A stretch of 64,000 nt of DNA from an uncultured Flavobacteriales bacterium (GCA_913063045.1 CAJXYM010000003.1:44236-108235); one strand, 5' to 3'. Positions 1-9,538 are shown, numbered from the stretch's first letter. The notes: a model not told the origin generated them from the sequence alone. Numbers and translations are program-made.

Positions 1-1401
1 TTCAGTTTTATTATAATAATCACTTCTGATTCCTGCAGTTAAGCTAAGAGATTCTCCCCAAAGATAATTATACTCAGAAAATAGTCCTGTCATAAGATCA
101 ACACGACTTTGCATGAGCGAACTATAAAGACTTAAATTTTGACTAGAGTTTAAATTATCACTCATTCTATCAGCATAATAGCTAATACCATATTTTAATT
201 TATGCTTGCAATCTAAAATAAAAGTCTGTCTAATTAAATTTAAAAATACACTCTCCTGTAAACCTTTGAAATCTTTAGATCCAAATTTTGCATCTTGACT
301 ATGTGTTCTAAAAGAAGTTTGAAGCCCTAGACTTTTACCAATTTGCTCAGGCATAATAAATCCTGTTTTTGAAGAAATTTCAATAAGTTTATTTTCTATA
401 TCAACAAGAAATGGATTATTGATCTCAGATATTGTACCTCCAACTCTGTCTTCTACAAAACCTCTTATAAAAAACTGCATACCAAGTTTTGAATTACCAA
501 CATATTTCCATCTATTCAGAAAGTTAAAATGAGAAGTTTTTGGCATATCTAAAAAATTATCATTATTCCTATCGTGGTCAATACCATGGTAAGATACATG
601 AGTAAATAAGTTACTTTGCCAATCTCCATTTCTCTTAGAAAGAATAAGGTTATTTTCTATCTTTCCTTCACCGTTTACATAAAAATTTAAGAATAATTTA
701 TCTGCATTTTCAGGATTAAAATATTGAAGATTAATTTGTCCGGTAAATGATTCAAAACCATTAACTACTGACCCACTTCCTTTAATAATTTGAATACTTT
801 CTATCCAAGACCCCGGAACATGACTAAGACCATATGAATTAGAGAGACCTCTAATTAATGGCATGTTTTCATGAGTTACCTGAGTATAAATACCATCTAA
901 ACCTAACATTTTAATCTTTTTCGCACCGGAAACACCGTCATTAAATGCAACATCAACACTTGCATTAGTTTCAAAACTTTCAGACAAATTACAACAAGCA
1001 GCTTTTTCTAATTCTTTGGTTGATAGTGTTTGAATATTGAGAGAATTAATTGTTGAATAACGTGATGCAGTCTGTTTACCTTTTATATTAACCTCTCCTA
1101 ACTCTAATGAAGAAGATAAATAAAATATAAAAAGATCATCTACAAATTCCTGGCTAATTAATTCATAGCCAACATAACTTACTTTTAGAGTAGCTGGAAA
1201 TGATATTGCCTCTGGAAGCTGATAATTTCCAAAATCATCAGTTACAGTACCAACTTGTGTATCTTGCCAATAAACATTAGCTCCAAATACTGGTTCATAA
1301 GAACCATCTTTTAATAATTCAAATACTTTACCATTAACATTTTGAGAAAATGCATTAGCAATAGAACATACACAAAGGATTATTATAAATAAATTTTTCA
1401 T
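1..1401 (-). CDS. TonB-dependent receptor, partial (C-terminus outside window)
   Basis: Outer-membrane receptor that would import a ligand using TonB energy. The reading frame is open from an ATG at 1401 to the window edge (467 codons), so the end of the beta barrel is missing. It starts with a signal peptide (about residues 1-20, ending AFSQ), followed by a carboxypeptidase-like regulatory domain (about 24-105, with a TDDFGNYQLP stretch) and a plug domain. The plug carries a double Cys (AACCNLSESF) and the motif SGAKKIKMLGLDG. The protein lies 62 nt downstream of a small Cys-rich protein, an arrangement seen in Bacteroidota for receptors suspected of handling metals. The ligand is inferred only; a metal such as copper is one possibility. 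The family call is secure. Confidence 0.88.
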   Translation of the reverse strand, partial: MKNLFIIILCVCSIANAFSQNVNGKVFELLKDGSYEPVFGANVYWQDTQVGTVTDDFGNYQLPEAISFPATLKVSYVGYELISQEFVDDLFIFYLSSSLELGEVNIKGKQTASRYSTINSLNIQTLSTKELEKAACCNLSESFETNASVDVAFNDGVSGAKKIKMLGLDGIYTQVTHENMPLIRGLSNSYGLSHVPGSWIESIQIIKGSGSVVNGFESFTGQINLQYFNPENADKLFLNFYVNGEGKIENNLILSKRNGDWQSNLFTHVSYHGIDHDRNNDNFLDMPKTSHFNFLNRWKYVGNSKLGMQFFIRGFVEDRVGGTISEINNPFLVDIENKLIEISSKTGFIMPEQIGKSLGLQTSFRTHSQDAKFGSKDFKGLQESVFLNLIRQTFILDCKHKLKYGISYYADRMSDNLNSSQNLSLYSSLMQSRVDLMTGLFSEYNYLWGESLSLTAGIRSDYYNKTE

Positions 1402-1463
1402 TTAATTTTAGTTTTTTTTAATTTAACAAATACTTAATTACTTACGGAGTTAAACTAAAATTA

Positions 1464-1910
1464 CTAGATAATAAATGATTGGATTTTAGATAGAGTAGGT
1501 TTATAAATAAGACTAATAGGAATATCATATACTAGTCTAAAAGATGATAAGATTATTTCTTTTTTGGGAAGAAAAGAAAAGAAATTTACAAAATTTACGT
1601 TGAGTTTAAAATCAACTTTTTCTAATAATAAAGTTTGAAAAGAAAATTTTAAATTAGATAATTCTTTTTCACACATGTCACTAAATGAAGTACAACAGGA
1701 CTTTTCAAGCTCTAATATACAGCAGGAAACAGTATTAACACTGCTATTATTAAAGGAATTATCCTCAACATGACATTGATCATTAACGTTACCAAGATAT
1801 AAAGAAGTTTCTTGATGACAATTAAGCTTAGAGATATTAAATCCTATACTAATTAATAGTACAAAGAAAGCAAGCATACAAACTAAGATATTTTGAAAAA
1901 TTTTAAACAT
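1464..1910 (-). CDS. Small Cys-rich membrane-anchored protein, HYC_CC_PP-like
   Basis: 148-residue protein with one hydrophobic N-terminal segment (about residues 8-27), so it is probably anchored or exported. After the anchor come NCHQE, QCHVED and two double-Cys motifs (SCCILE, SCCTSF), then a hydrophobic C-terminal half. This spacing resembles the HYC_CC_PP family, small proteins encoded next to TonB receptors in Bacteroidota, although the HYC motif is degenerate here (NCH) and the terminal PP is absent. The Cys/His pattern suggests metal binding, which is inference. It lies 13 nt after rocD and 62 nt before the receptor on the same strand, so all three may be co-transcribed. Confidence 0.6.
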   Translation of the reverse strand: MFKIFQNILVCMLAFFVLLISIGFNISKLNCHQETSLYLGNVNDQCHVEDNSFNNSSVNTVSCCILELEKSCCTSFSDMCEKELSNLKFSFQTLLLEKVDFKLNVNFVNFFSFLPKKEIILSSFRLVYDIPISLIYKPTLSKIQSFII

Positions 1911-1923
1911 TACAAAAACAAAT

Positions 1924-3162
1924 TTAGTTAAATTTCTTTAAACTAAAATCTAAAATAGTTTTAGTGATAATTTCAACTGCATCTAAAAGTTGTGTTTTAT
2001 TTATAACTAATGGAGGAGCAAATCTTATAATATTTCCATGAGTAGGCTTAGCTAACAGACCATTATCTCTAAGGAGCATGCATATATCCCATGCAGTAGA
2101 ACTATCTTCAGAATCATTAATTACAATAGCATTGAGCAGTCCCTTACCTCTAATTAAAGTAACTAATTTACACGAAGAAAGTCTATCGTTAAGTTCATCT
2201 CTAAATAAATTACCTAAAACAAATGCATTCTCAGATAAATTCTCATCTACAACAACTTCAAGGGCAGCTTGAGCAACTTTACAAGCAAGTGGATTACCGC
2301 CAAAAGTGGAACCATGCTCACCAGGCTGAATTGTAAGCATCACTTCATCATCAGCTAAAACAGCAGATATTGGCAAAACTCCTCCAGAAAGTGCTTTGCC
2401 TAAAATCAAGATATCTGGTCTTGCATCTTCATAATCAGTTGCAAGCATCTTACCGGTTCTAGCAATACCTGTTTGAACCTCGTCAGCAATAAATAAAACA
2501 TTATATTTAGTACATAAAGTACGTACACCAGATAAATAACCTGGATCAGGAACAACCACACCTGCTTCACCTTGAATAGGCTCAACCATAAATGCAGCAA
2601 CATTCTCATCTTGGAACTCCTTTTCTAGTGCTCCTAAATCATTATATGGGATTAAATGATAACCAGGCATATAAGGGCCAAACCCTTCATAAGAAAGAGG
2701 GTCATCAGAGCTAGAAATAGCAGCTAGTGTTCTACCCCAAAAATTTCCATTAGCAAAAATAATTTTTGCTTTATCTTTTTCAATCCCCTTGTGTAAATAA
2801 CCCCATTTTCTTGCAAGCTTATTAGCCGTTTCGCCTCCTTCAACTCCAGTATTCATTGGTAATACCTTGTCATAACCAAAAAGTTTAGTAATGTATTCTT
2901 CATAATCACCTAATACATCATTATGAAAAGCTCTTGAAGTAAGTGTTAATTTAGAAGATTGACTATTTAATGCATCTAAGATTTTAGGATGACAATGTCC
3001 CTGATTAACAGCTGAATAAGCAGATAAAAAATCAAAATATTTTTTATTATCTACATCCCAAACAAATACTCCTTCACCTTTAGACAATACTACTGGTAAA
3101 GGATGATAATTATGTGCTCCATACCTACTTTCTAAGTCTATAAACTTCTTAACATTACTCAT
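1924..3162 (-). CDS. rocD: Ornithine--oxo-acid transaminase (ornithine aminotransferase)
   Basis: PLP-dependent class III aminotransferase that converts ornithine and 2-oxoglutarate to glutamate-5-semialdehyde and glutamate in the cytoplasm. The 412-residue length is normal for the family. Recognisable blocks are [14 protein letters not shown] near the N-terminus, [20 protein letters not shown] (the phosphate-binding region), [13 protein letters not shown] (the Asp that contacts the PLP ring), and [16 protein letters not shown] with the Schiff-base lysine. [14 protein letters not shown] follows. These separate it from acetylornithine and GABA transaminases. A TATCTTTG promoter element lies at 3182-3189 on the same strand, about 20 nt before the start. 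It would complete the ornithine branch of the arginine cluster found 45 kb away. Confidence 0.95.
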   Translation of the reverse strand: MSNVKKFIDLESRYGAHNYHPLPVVLSKGEGVFVWDVDNKKYFDFLSAYSAVNQGHCHPKILDALNSQSSKLTLTSRAFHNDVLGDYEEYITKLFGYDKVLPMNTGVEGGETANKLARKWGYLHKGIEKDKAKIIFANGNFWGRTLAAISSSDDPLSYEGFGPYMPGYHLIPYNDLGALEKEFQDENVAAFMVEPIQGEAGVVVPDPGYLSGVRTLCTKYNVLFIADEVQTGIARTGKMLATDYEDARPDILILGKALSGGVLPISAVLADDEVMLTIQPGEHGSTFGGNPLACKVAQAALEVVVDENLSENAFVLGNLFRDELNDRLSSCKLVTLIRGKGLLNAIVINDSEDSSTAWDICMLLRDNGLLAKPTHGNIIRFAPPLVINKTQLLDAVEIITKTILDFSLKKFN

Positions 3163-3181
3163 CTGATTATTTTTAATTTGT

Positions 3182-3189
3182 CAAAGATA
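3182..3189 (-). promoter_or_regulatory. -7 promoter element for rocD
   Basis: TATCTTTG on the minus strand matches the Bacteroidota TAnnTTTG consensus and lies 20 nt upstream of the rocD ATG. No clear TTTG -33 element is seen at the usual spacing, so this is only half of a promoter. Confidence 0.45.
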
Positions 3190-3222
3190 ATGCTTTAATC
3201 TAATTATAACTAAGTTTGTGAT

Positions 3223-4635
3223 ATGCCAAGACCAAATAGACGAAAAAATATTTCTTTAGAAAATATTGAAATCATAGACACAGCAAATAAAGGAAAATCT
3301 GTAGCTAAACATGATGGAAGAATAATTTTTGTTAATGGTGGAGTTCCTGGAGATATTTGTAACATAACTGTATTTAAAAAAAGAAAAAAATATTGGGAAG
3401 CTAATATTGATGAAATTATTAAAAAATCAACATCACGTATTGAGCCTGTTTGTGAGCATTTTGGATCCTGTGGTGGATGTAAATGGCAAAATATGAAGTA
3501 TTCTAGCCAATTAGAATTTAAGCAAAATGAAGTGCTTAATCATCTAACAAGAATTGGGGGAGTTTCAGTAAATGAATATGAAAAGATAATTGGAAGTAAA
3601 AGTGAATACTTTTATAGAAATAAGATGGAATTTACATTTTCAAATAAAAAATGGCTTACTAATGAAGAAATTTCAGAAAATAAAATAATAGAAAACAAAG
3701 ATGCCTTAGGCTTTCATGTTCCTGGAATGTTTGATAAAGTAATTGATTTAAAGAAATGTTTTTTACAGAAAGAACCATCAAATAAAATTAGAAATGCTGT
3801 CAAAGAATTTGCTGATAAACATAAATTTGATTTTTTTGATTTAAGAAATCAAAATGGACTTCTAAGAAATTTAATAATTAGAACATCATCGACTAATGAA
3901 TTAATGGTCTTAGTGCAGTTCTATAGAAATGACAGCAAACAAATTGAAATGCTAATGGATTTCTTAAAAAACTCATTTAAGGAAATAACTTCTCTCTTAT
4001 TTACTGTAAATCAAAAAGCAAATAATACTTTATATGATCAAAAAATCATTTGTTTTGATGGTAAAGATCATATAAGTGAAGAAATTGATGGACTAATTTT
4101 TAAAATTGGACCTAAATCATTCTTTCAAACAAATTCTGATCAAGCAAAAGTATTATATAGAAAAACAAGTGAGTTAGCTAATATTTCAGAAAATGATGTA
4201 GTGTATGATTTATATACGGGCACAGGAACAATAGCTCAGTTTATAGCTAAAAAAGCAAAATTAGTTGTGGGAATAGACTCTGTTGAAGAAGGAATTATTG
4301 CTGCAAGAGAAAATGCAACATTTAATAAAATAACAAACTGTAAATTTTATACTGGTGATATGAAAGAAATATTTACAGATGAATTTATTAAACAAAACTC
4401 ACAACCTGACATTATAATTACGGATCCACCAAGAGACGGTATGCATAAAAAAGTTATCGAACAGATACTAAACATATTACCAAAAAGAATTGTTTATGTA
4501 AGCTGTAATTCAGCAACACAAGCTAGAGATTTAGCAATTTTAAAAGAAAACTATATCGTTTCAAAGATTCAAACTGTAGATATGTTCCCACAAACCCATC
4601 ATGTAGAAAATATAGCTGTTTTAGAGCTAAAATAG
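3223..4635 (+). CDS. rlmD: 23S rRNA (uracil-1939-C5)-methyltransferase, RlmD/RumA type
   Basis: SAM-dependent enzyme that methylates C5 of a uracil in 23S rRNA (RlmD/RumA-like; paralogues can act on other uracils or tRNA). The 470-residue protein has an N-terminal TRAM RNA-binding domain (about 10-65). The iron-sulfur ligands are CEHFGSCGGC (Cys77, 83, 86) and a fourth Cys near residue 179 (LKKCF). The SAM-binding block YDLYTGTGTIAQF lies at about 329-341, followed by TDPPRDGM. The nucleophile is in YVSCNSATQARD, Cys near 428, and the C-terminal end is MFPQTHHVENIAVL. All catalytic elements are intact. It is divergent from rocD, and a 38-codon gene follows after 10 nt. Target specificity within the family is not settled by sequence alone. 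Confidence 0.93.
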   Translation: MPRPNRRKNISLENIEIIDTANKGKSVAKHDGRIIFVNGGVPGDICNITVFKKRKKYWEANIDEIIKKSTSRIEPVCEHFGSCGGCKWQNMKYSSQLEFKQNEVLNHLTRIGGVSVNEYEKIIGSKSEYFYRNKMEFTFSNKKWLTNEEISENKIIENKDALGFHVPGMFDKVIDLKKCFLQKEPSNKIRNAVKEFADKHKFDFFDLRNQNGLLRNLIIRTSSTNELMVLVQFYRNDSKQIEMLMDFLKNSFKEITSLLFTVNQKANNTLYDQKIICFDGKDHISEEIDGLIFKIGPKSFFQTNSDQAKVLYRKTSELANISENDVVYDLYTGTGTIAQFIAKKAKLVVGIDSVEEGIIAARENATFNKITNCKFYTGDMKEIFTDEFIKQNSQPDIIITDPPRDGMHKKVIEQILNILPKRIVYVSCNSATQARDLAILKENYIVSKIQTVDMFPQTHHVENIAVLELK

Positions 4636-4645
4636 AGATTATAAA

Positions 4646-4762
4646 ATGGATAAATTTTGGAGAAAATTAAAAGAATTATATGATTTAAACCCAATATTAT
4701 TTGGACTATTATTATCTCTAGATTTATTAATTATCTTAGCTTTAATAATGTATCTTTTTTAG
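4646..4762 (+). CDS. 38-residue single-pass membrane protein
   Basis: Short gene beginning ATG GAT AAA TTT TGG, 10 nt after the rlmD stop. The product has a charged N-terminus (MDKFWRKLKELYDLNP) and one hydrophobic helix (about residues 17-38, rich in Leu and Ile). Its last 4 nt overlap the convergent coaE gene. There is no room for another explanation of this sequence in a window where intergenic gaps are otherwise used up, and the amphipathic-then-hydrophobic composition is what a real small membrane protein shows. No function can be assigned. Confidence 0.55.
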   Translation: MDKFWRKLKELYDLNPILFGLLLSLDLLIILALIMYLF

Positions 4763-5343
4763 CTATCTTCATTAATAGTCTCAAGTATATTTTGAATCTG
4801 TAATAATAGAGATTGATTTTCATTATTATTAATAATAAAATCTGAGAGATCTTCTTTATTAGATTGTTCCATTTGATTGTCAATAATTTTCATAATATCC
4901 TTTGTGCTTTTATTATCTCTTTTTTTAATTCTTTTAATTCTTAAATCTAAATTTGAGGAAACACAAATAATAAAGTCTAATTTCTTGTTAGCTCCAGTTT
5001 CAAATAATATAGCTGCTTCTTTAAAAATAATAGAAGAATTTTGTTGTTTACACCAAAGATCAAACTCAACATTCACATAAGGATGAATAATTGAGTTAAT
5101 TTTTTTTAAGGCTTTAGAATTATTGAAGATTATATTTTTAAGAAATTCTTTATTAATATTATTATCAATAAAAACTTCTTCTCCAAAGTTCTCAATTAAT
5201 GATTCTTGTAAAAATTTATTTTCCTTGACACATTTTTTTGCAATTAAATCAGCATTAAAAGAAGGGTAACTCATTTTATTAAGAATATTTGACACATAGG
5301 TTTTCCCAACTCCAATGCCACCAGTAATTCCAATTTTAATCAT
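4759..5343 (-). CDS. coaE: Dephospho-CoA kinase
   Basis: Last step of coenzyme A synthesis: ATP-dependent phosphorylation of the ribose 3'-OH of dephospho-CoA. The 194-residue length is typical. The P-loop GGIGVGKT is at residues 8-15. Other family blocks are FNADLIAKKCV (the DxxA-type motif), SIIHPYVNVEF and KEAAILFETG, then RIKKRDNKS in the LID region. The gene overlaps bshA by 8 nt (its ATG lies inside the end of bshA), which suggests translational coupling, and its 3' end overlaps the convergent 38-residue gene by 4 nt. The assignment is firm. Confidence 0.95.
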   Translation of the reverse strand: MIKIGITGGIGVGKTYVSNILNKMSYPSFNADLIAKKCVKENKFLQESLIENFGEEVFIDNNINKEFLKNIIFNNSKALKKINSIIHPYVNVEFDLWCKQQNSSIIFKEAAILFETGANKKLDFIICVSSNLDLRIKRIKKRDNKSTKDIMKIIDNQMEQSNKEDLSDFIINNNENQSLLLQIQNILETINEDS

Positions 5344-6478
5344 TTTTATTTAGTAAATTAAAATAAAGATCTTCATAAAGAGGAAGAATCTTTGGCAAAT
5401 CATATGTCTGTGACACCTTAAAGGCATTTTCCTTAAAAGAGGCTAAAAGTAAAGGGTCAGAAAATAATTTTAATATATCATCACTCATCTTTTTTACATC
5501 TCCTACGTTAGAAAGAAAACCTGTTTTTCCATCCAAATTTATTTCTGGCAACCCTCCGCTATTGCTTGAAATTACAGCAACTTTGCTTGCCATAGCTTCA
5601 AGAGCAACTAAACCAAAACTTTCAGTCTCTGATGGGAGAACAAAAACATCAGAGATTGATAAAACATCTTCAATGACCTTAAGTTTCCCAAGAAAGAAAA
5701 CATTTTTAGTGATATTTAATGAACGACATAAAGATTCAGCTTTTACTCTGTCGGGACCATCACCAACCATTATTAACTTAGAGGGTATTTTTTCATTTAC
5801 TCTTGCAAAAATCCTTATAACATCCTCTATTCTTTTTACTTCTCTAAAATTGGATATGTGTGTAACAATAAACTCCTCATTTGGAGCATATCGTTTTCTT
5901 GAAATAGTTGAAATTATTTTTTCATAGAGTCTCAAATCAATAAAATTAGGTATATAGTCTATCTTTCTATTTATATTAAAGTTATCATAAGTGACTTCTC
6001 TAAGGTTTTTTGAAACTGTAGTAACAGCATCAGAGCTATTAATTGCAAACTCTATTACAGGTTTAAAAGATTTATCTTTGCCAAGAAGAGTTATATCAGT
6101 GCCATGTAAAGTTGTTATAATAGGCAAATTAATACCATAAGTTGATAATATCTGCTTAGCACTTACAGCAGCAGATGCATGAGGGATAGCATAATGAACA
6201 TGTAAGATATCTAACTTTTCATGAATTGCTACATCAATTAACTTACTTGTAAGATTCAACTCATATGGGGTATATTCAAATAATGGATAATTTGGCACAC
6301 TAACTTCATGATAAAATATTCTATCTGAAAAAAGATCTAAACGAAAAGGTTGATCATAAGATATAAAATGAACATTATGACCTTTTTCAGCAAAAGCTAC
6401 ACCAAGCTCAGTTGCCACAACTCCACTACCTCCATATGTAGGATAACATACTATGCCAATATTCAGGTTATTCTTCAT
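5336..6478 (-). CDS. bshA: N-acetyl-alpha-D-glucosaminyl L-malate synthase BshA
   Basis: GT4-family glycosyltransferase for the first step of bacillithiol synthesis, joining UDP-GlcNAc and L-malate. The N-terminal block NIGIVCYPTYGGSGVVATEL (about 6-25) with the following GHNVHFISYDQPFRLD is diagnostic of BshA rather than of other GT4 enzymes. LHVHYAIPHA, TTLHGTDITLLG and the C-terminal E-x7-E region (PSETESFGLVALEAMAS, about 285-301) also match. The 380-residue length fits. It overlaps the upstream GH3 gene by 11 nt and coaE by 8 nt, forming a tight three-gene unit. The third-step enzyme BshC is encoded 51 kb away (57904-59436); no BshB deacetylase was found in this window. Confidence 0.95.
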   Translation of the reverse strand: MKNNLNIGIVCYPTYGGSGVVATELGVAFAEKGHNVHFISYDQPFRLDLFSDRIFYHEVSVPNYPLFEYTPYELNLTSKLIDVAIHEKLDILHVHYAIPHASAAVSAKQILSTYGINLPIITTLHGTDITLLGKDKSFKPVIEFAINSSDAVTTVSKNLREVTYDNFNINRKIDYIPNFIDLRLYEKIISTISRKRYAPNEEFIVTHISNFREVKRIEDVIRIFARVNEKIPSKLIMVGDGPDRVKAESLCRSLNITKNVFFLGKLKVIEDVLSISDVFVLPSETESFGLVALEAMASKVAVISSNSGGLPEINLDGKTGFLSNVGDVKKMSDDILKLFSDPLLLASFKENAFKVSQTYDLPKILPLYEDLYFNLLNKND

Positions 6479-9400
6479 AAATTGGTGTTAAATCATTAAA
6501 ATTTATTTTTTCAAATGTATCTATATTAATTATTTTTTCGTCAATTTTCTTATCTGTTTTAAAATTTAAATTATTCAAAGAATCAGATGAATTTATTAGA
6601 TCATTATATTTAAAAATTAACTCCATAATATTAGTTCTTACATTTAAATCAAGTAATTTTTTATTTGAAGCATCTGGATGAATTCTGTTAGAAAGAAAGA
6701 TGTAAATTATTTTTGTTTCAGGATCTACCCATGATAAAGTTCCAGTAAAGCCAGAATGACCAAAACTTAAATCAGAAACACATTTACATGTTGGCCCACC
6801 TTCTTGATGAGATAAGGCAGGCTTATCAAAACCAGCTCCTCTCCTATTATCTAATGTGCAAAACTGACAGCTTGTAAACCTATTAATAACATTTTTACTT
6901 AAAAATTTCTCTTCAGCATATTCCCCATGATTTAAATACATACTCATCAATTTAGCTAGATCATTAGCGTTAGAGAATAAGCCCGCATGACCAGCTACTC
7001 CTCCAAGCATAGCAGCTCCCATATCATGAACATAACCTTTAAGAAGTTGACCTCTAAACACAAAATCATTTTCTGTTGGAATAATTCTATCAAAAGCAAG
7101 TCTTTTTCTAGGCAAATACCCTAAGTTTTCCATACCTAATTTATCATAAAAACTTTTTCTTGTAAATTCTTCTAGACTAGTATTTGTAATATTTTCAATA
7201 ATTGGCTTCATTAAATAAAATCCTAAATCACTATAAATATATTCACTTTTTTCTAGAAGATCAGAATCAATAATTTGCTGCATAATAGAATCAGGGTATG
7301 AATAATGAAGAAAAACAGAATCAGCTACCTCGATCGGGAATTCTAGGCTCCTAAATTTAGAATAAAGAGTATCTCTAAGTTTTAAAGTATTTAAAGCTGA
7401 ATCTTTAGATAGTGTCTTTTTATAAAACGGAATCCAGGGTTGTAAACTAGCTTGATGAGCAAGAATATCTTTTATTAAAAGATTATGTTTATTAGAATTT
7501 TGAACATTTAAATAATAACCTAAATTGGCTTGTAAGCTAAATTTATTCTCATCAACTAGTTTCATTAAACTTGGAATAGTAGAAGCAATCTTAGTAATGG
7601 AAGCTAGATCATAAACATCAGAGTTCAGAACTTCTTGAACATTTTTGTAAGTATGAAATCCATAAGACTTATTAATAAATACTTTATCATCTTTTGCGAT
7701 TAAAATCTGACAACCTGGGAATGCTTTTTGATTTATTGCATGATAAATAATACTATCTATTTCCCCCTCTAATCTATCACTAAAACCGATTTCATTAGCA
7801 GATACATAGGACATGCGTATTTTTTCAGTTTCAAGTCCATGATTAATTTTAAAATGTCGTGTATTTACAGGTAATCTCCCTTCTATTTTAACACCACCAA
7901 ATATGGCTTGGGCAGACATATCCTGTGCTACTTTACTATTTTGATAAGAAAGAAGAAAAGCATCAAAATTATCAGTAAAAAGTAATGAATTGATACTATA
8001 TGGATTAGCAAATACTGATAAAATAACTTTAGATTGCATTGCAATAGTTTGAATAAAAATATCTACTGACTTTGAAATCTTATAACTTTTCCAAGCATTT
8101 GCGTTAGATTTATGAACACTTACAATAACTAAGTTATACTTTGATAATTTATTTAATATAATTGCTTGTTCTTTTATGGAAGCATTAATATTAACACTAA
8201 AAGTATCTACACGAGAATATTTATTTAATGTTTGTTGAAAAAAGGTCCCCTTCTCTCCGATTGTTAAGCTTGCTATTTTAAGAGTGTCTAAATTCTTAAG
8301 AGGAAGAATATTATCATAATTCTGAAGTAAAGTTAATGATGATTTTACAAGTCTATCATTCAAAGATTCAGTATGCGCATTAATAATATTTTCTTTAATA
8401 TCATACAGCTGAGTTGCCTTATAGTTATTTAACCCCATCCATTTTTTAGCTACTAATATTCGTTTACATTTCTCGTCAATATACTCTTGAGAAATGACAC
8501 CTTTTTTAATTGCTTCTTTTATTTTATTTATAGCAAGCGGAATATTTTCAGCACATAATAAAACATCATTACCGGCTATAAGGGCTTGTAAATCTAAATC
8601 TCCTGGACTATATAAATCACTTACCGCCTTCATATTTAAACCATCTGTAAATTTTAAACCTTTAAATTGTAAATCTTCAGTCAAAAGACCATTAACAACT
8701 TTAGATGAAAGAGAAACTGGTAATGACTTATCCGGCTCTAGAGATGGAATATATAAATGAGCAGTCATAACACTTCCTAAACCATTATTAATAAGTTTTT
8801 TAAATGGCACAAGTTCAACATCTGTTAATCTTTTTTTGGTATGATTAACTACTGGAAGAGTTTTGTGAGAGTCTTGATCAGTATCTCCATGACCAGGAAA
8901 ATGCTTAGCACAAGCTAAGATATTATTATCTTGTAAGCCGTTCATATATGCTAAGCTTAAGTTAGATACGTTTACAGGGTTCTCACCAAAAGATCGATTA
9001 TTAATAATTGGATTCTTAGGATTAGAATTAACATCTACAACTGGAGCAAAATTAATGTGAACGCCTAATAACTTACATTGACGCGCTATCTCCTCACCCA
9101 TTTCATAAATAAGACTACTGTCTTTGATTGCACCTAATGTCATTTGCCATGGAAATCGCAAGGCAGAATCTAAACGCATTGCTACTCCCCATTCTGCATC
9201 TATTGCAATCATTAAAGGAGTCTTTGAGATAGATTGAAAGTAATTTGTTAATCTAGCTTGTCTTTGAGGGCCACCTTGTAAGAACATTAAACCTCCAATA
9301 TTATATTTTTTAATAATTTGGGATATTTTTTCCTTATACTTATCATCTTTATTAGACAAAACAGAAATCATAAACAATTGAGCAATTCTTTCTTCAGCAG

Positions 9401-9533
9401 ATAAAGTCTTCATGATTTCATCTGCCCATTTAGAATCATTTACAATAAAAGGTGGAAGTTTACTATCTTGAGCTAATAAATTACAACTAAAGAAAATAAC
9501 TGATAGAATTAAAAAAAATTTTAGAAGATTCAT
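6468..9533 (-). CDS. GH3 beta-N-acetylhexosaminidase fused to a class C-like serine hydrolase
   Basis: Large (1021-residue) exported two-enzyme fusion, probably periplasmic and acting on cell-wall fragments. It has a signal peptide (about 1-21). A GH3 catalytic domain (about 35-370) carries the NagZ motif KHFPGHGDTDQDSHK (about 209-223). A GH3 C-terminal domain (about 390-580) follows, then a beta-lactamase/transpeptidase-like domain (about 600-985). That last domain has the SxxK motif in ASITKIAS (Ser near 645), YSDLGF in place of the usual YxN (near 764), and HSG in SFGHSGFTGT (near 926). The fusion is a known Bacteroidota architecture. The first domain should remove GlcNAc from muropeptides; the role of the second (esterase or peptidase) is not established. 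bshA begins inside its end. Confidence 0.93.
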   Translation of the reverse strand: MNLLKFFLILSVIFFSCNLLAQDSKLPPFIVNDSKWADEIMKTLSAEERIAQLFMISVLSNKDDKYKEKISQIIKKYNIGGLMFLQGGPQRQARLTNYFQSISKTPLMIAIDAEWGVAMRLDSALRFPWQMTLGAIKDSSLIYEMGEEIARQCKLLGVHINFAPVVDVNSNPKNPIINNRSFGENPVNVSNLSLAYMNGLQDNNILACAKHFPGHGDTDQDSHKTLPVVNHTKKRLTDVELVPFKKLINNGLGSVMTAHLYIPSLEPDKSLPVSLSSKVVNGLLTEDLQFKGLKFTDGLNMKAVSDLYSPGDLDLQALIAGNDVLLCAENIPLAINKIKEAIKKGVISQEYIDEKCKRILVAKKWMGLNNYKATQLYDIKENIINAHTESLNDRLVKSSLTLLQNYDNILPLKNLDTLKIASLTIGEKGTFFQQTLNKYSRVDTFSVNINASIKEQAIILNKLSKYNLVIVSVHKSNANAWKSYKISKSVDIFIQTIAMQSKVILSVFANPYSINSLLFTDNFDAFLLSYQNSKVAQDMSAQAIFGGVKIEGRLPVNTRHFKINHGLETEKIRMSYVSANEIGFSDRLEGEIDSIIYHAINQKAFPGCQILIAKDDKVFINKSYGFHTYKNVQEVLNSDVYDLASITKIASTIPSLMKLVDENKFSLQANLGYYLNVQNSNKHNLLIKDILAHQASLQPWIPFYKKTLSKDSALNTLKLRDTLYSKFRSLEFPIEVADSVFLHYSYPDSIMQQIIDSDLLEKSEYIYSDLGFYLMKPIIENITNTSLEEFTRKSFYDKLGMENLGYLPRKRLAFDRIIPTENDFVFRGQLLKGYVHDMGAAMLGGVAGHAGLFSNANDLAKLMSMYLNHGEYAEEKFLSKNVINRFTSCQFCTLDNRRGAGFDKPALSHQEGGPTCKCVSDLSFGHSGFTGTLSWVDPETKIIYIFLSNRIHPDASNKKLLDLNVRTNIMELIFKYNDLINSSDSLNNLNFKTDKKIDEKIINIDTFEKINFNDLTPIYEE

Positions 9534-9538
9534 TAAAA

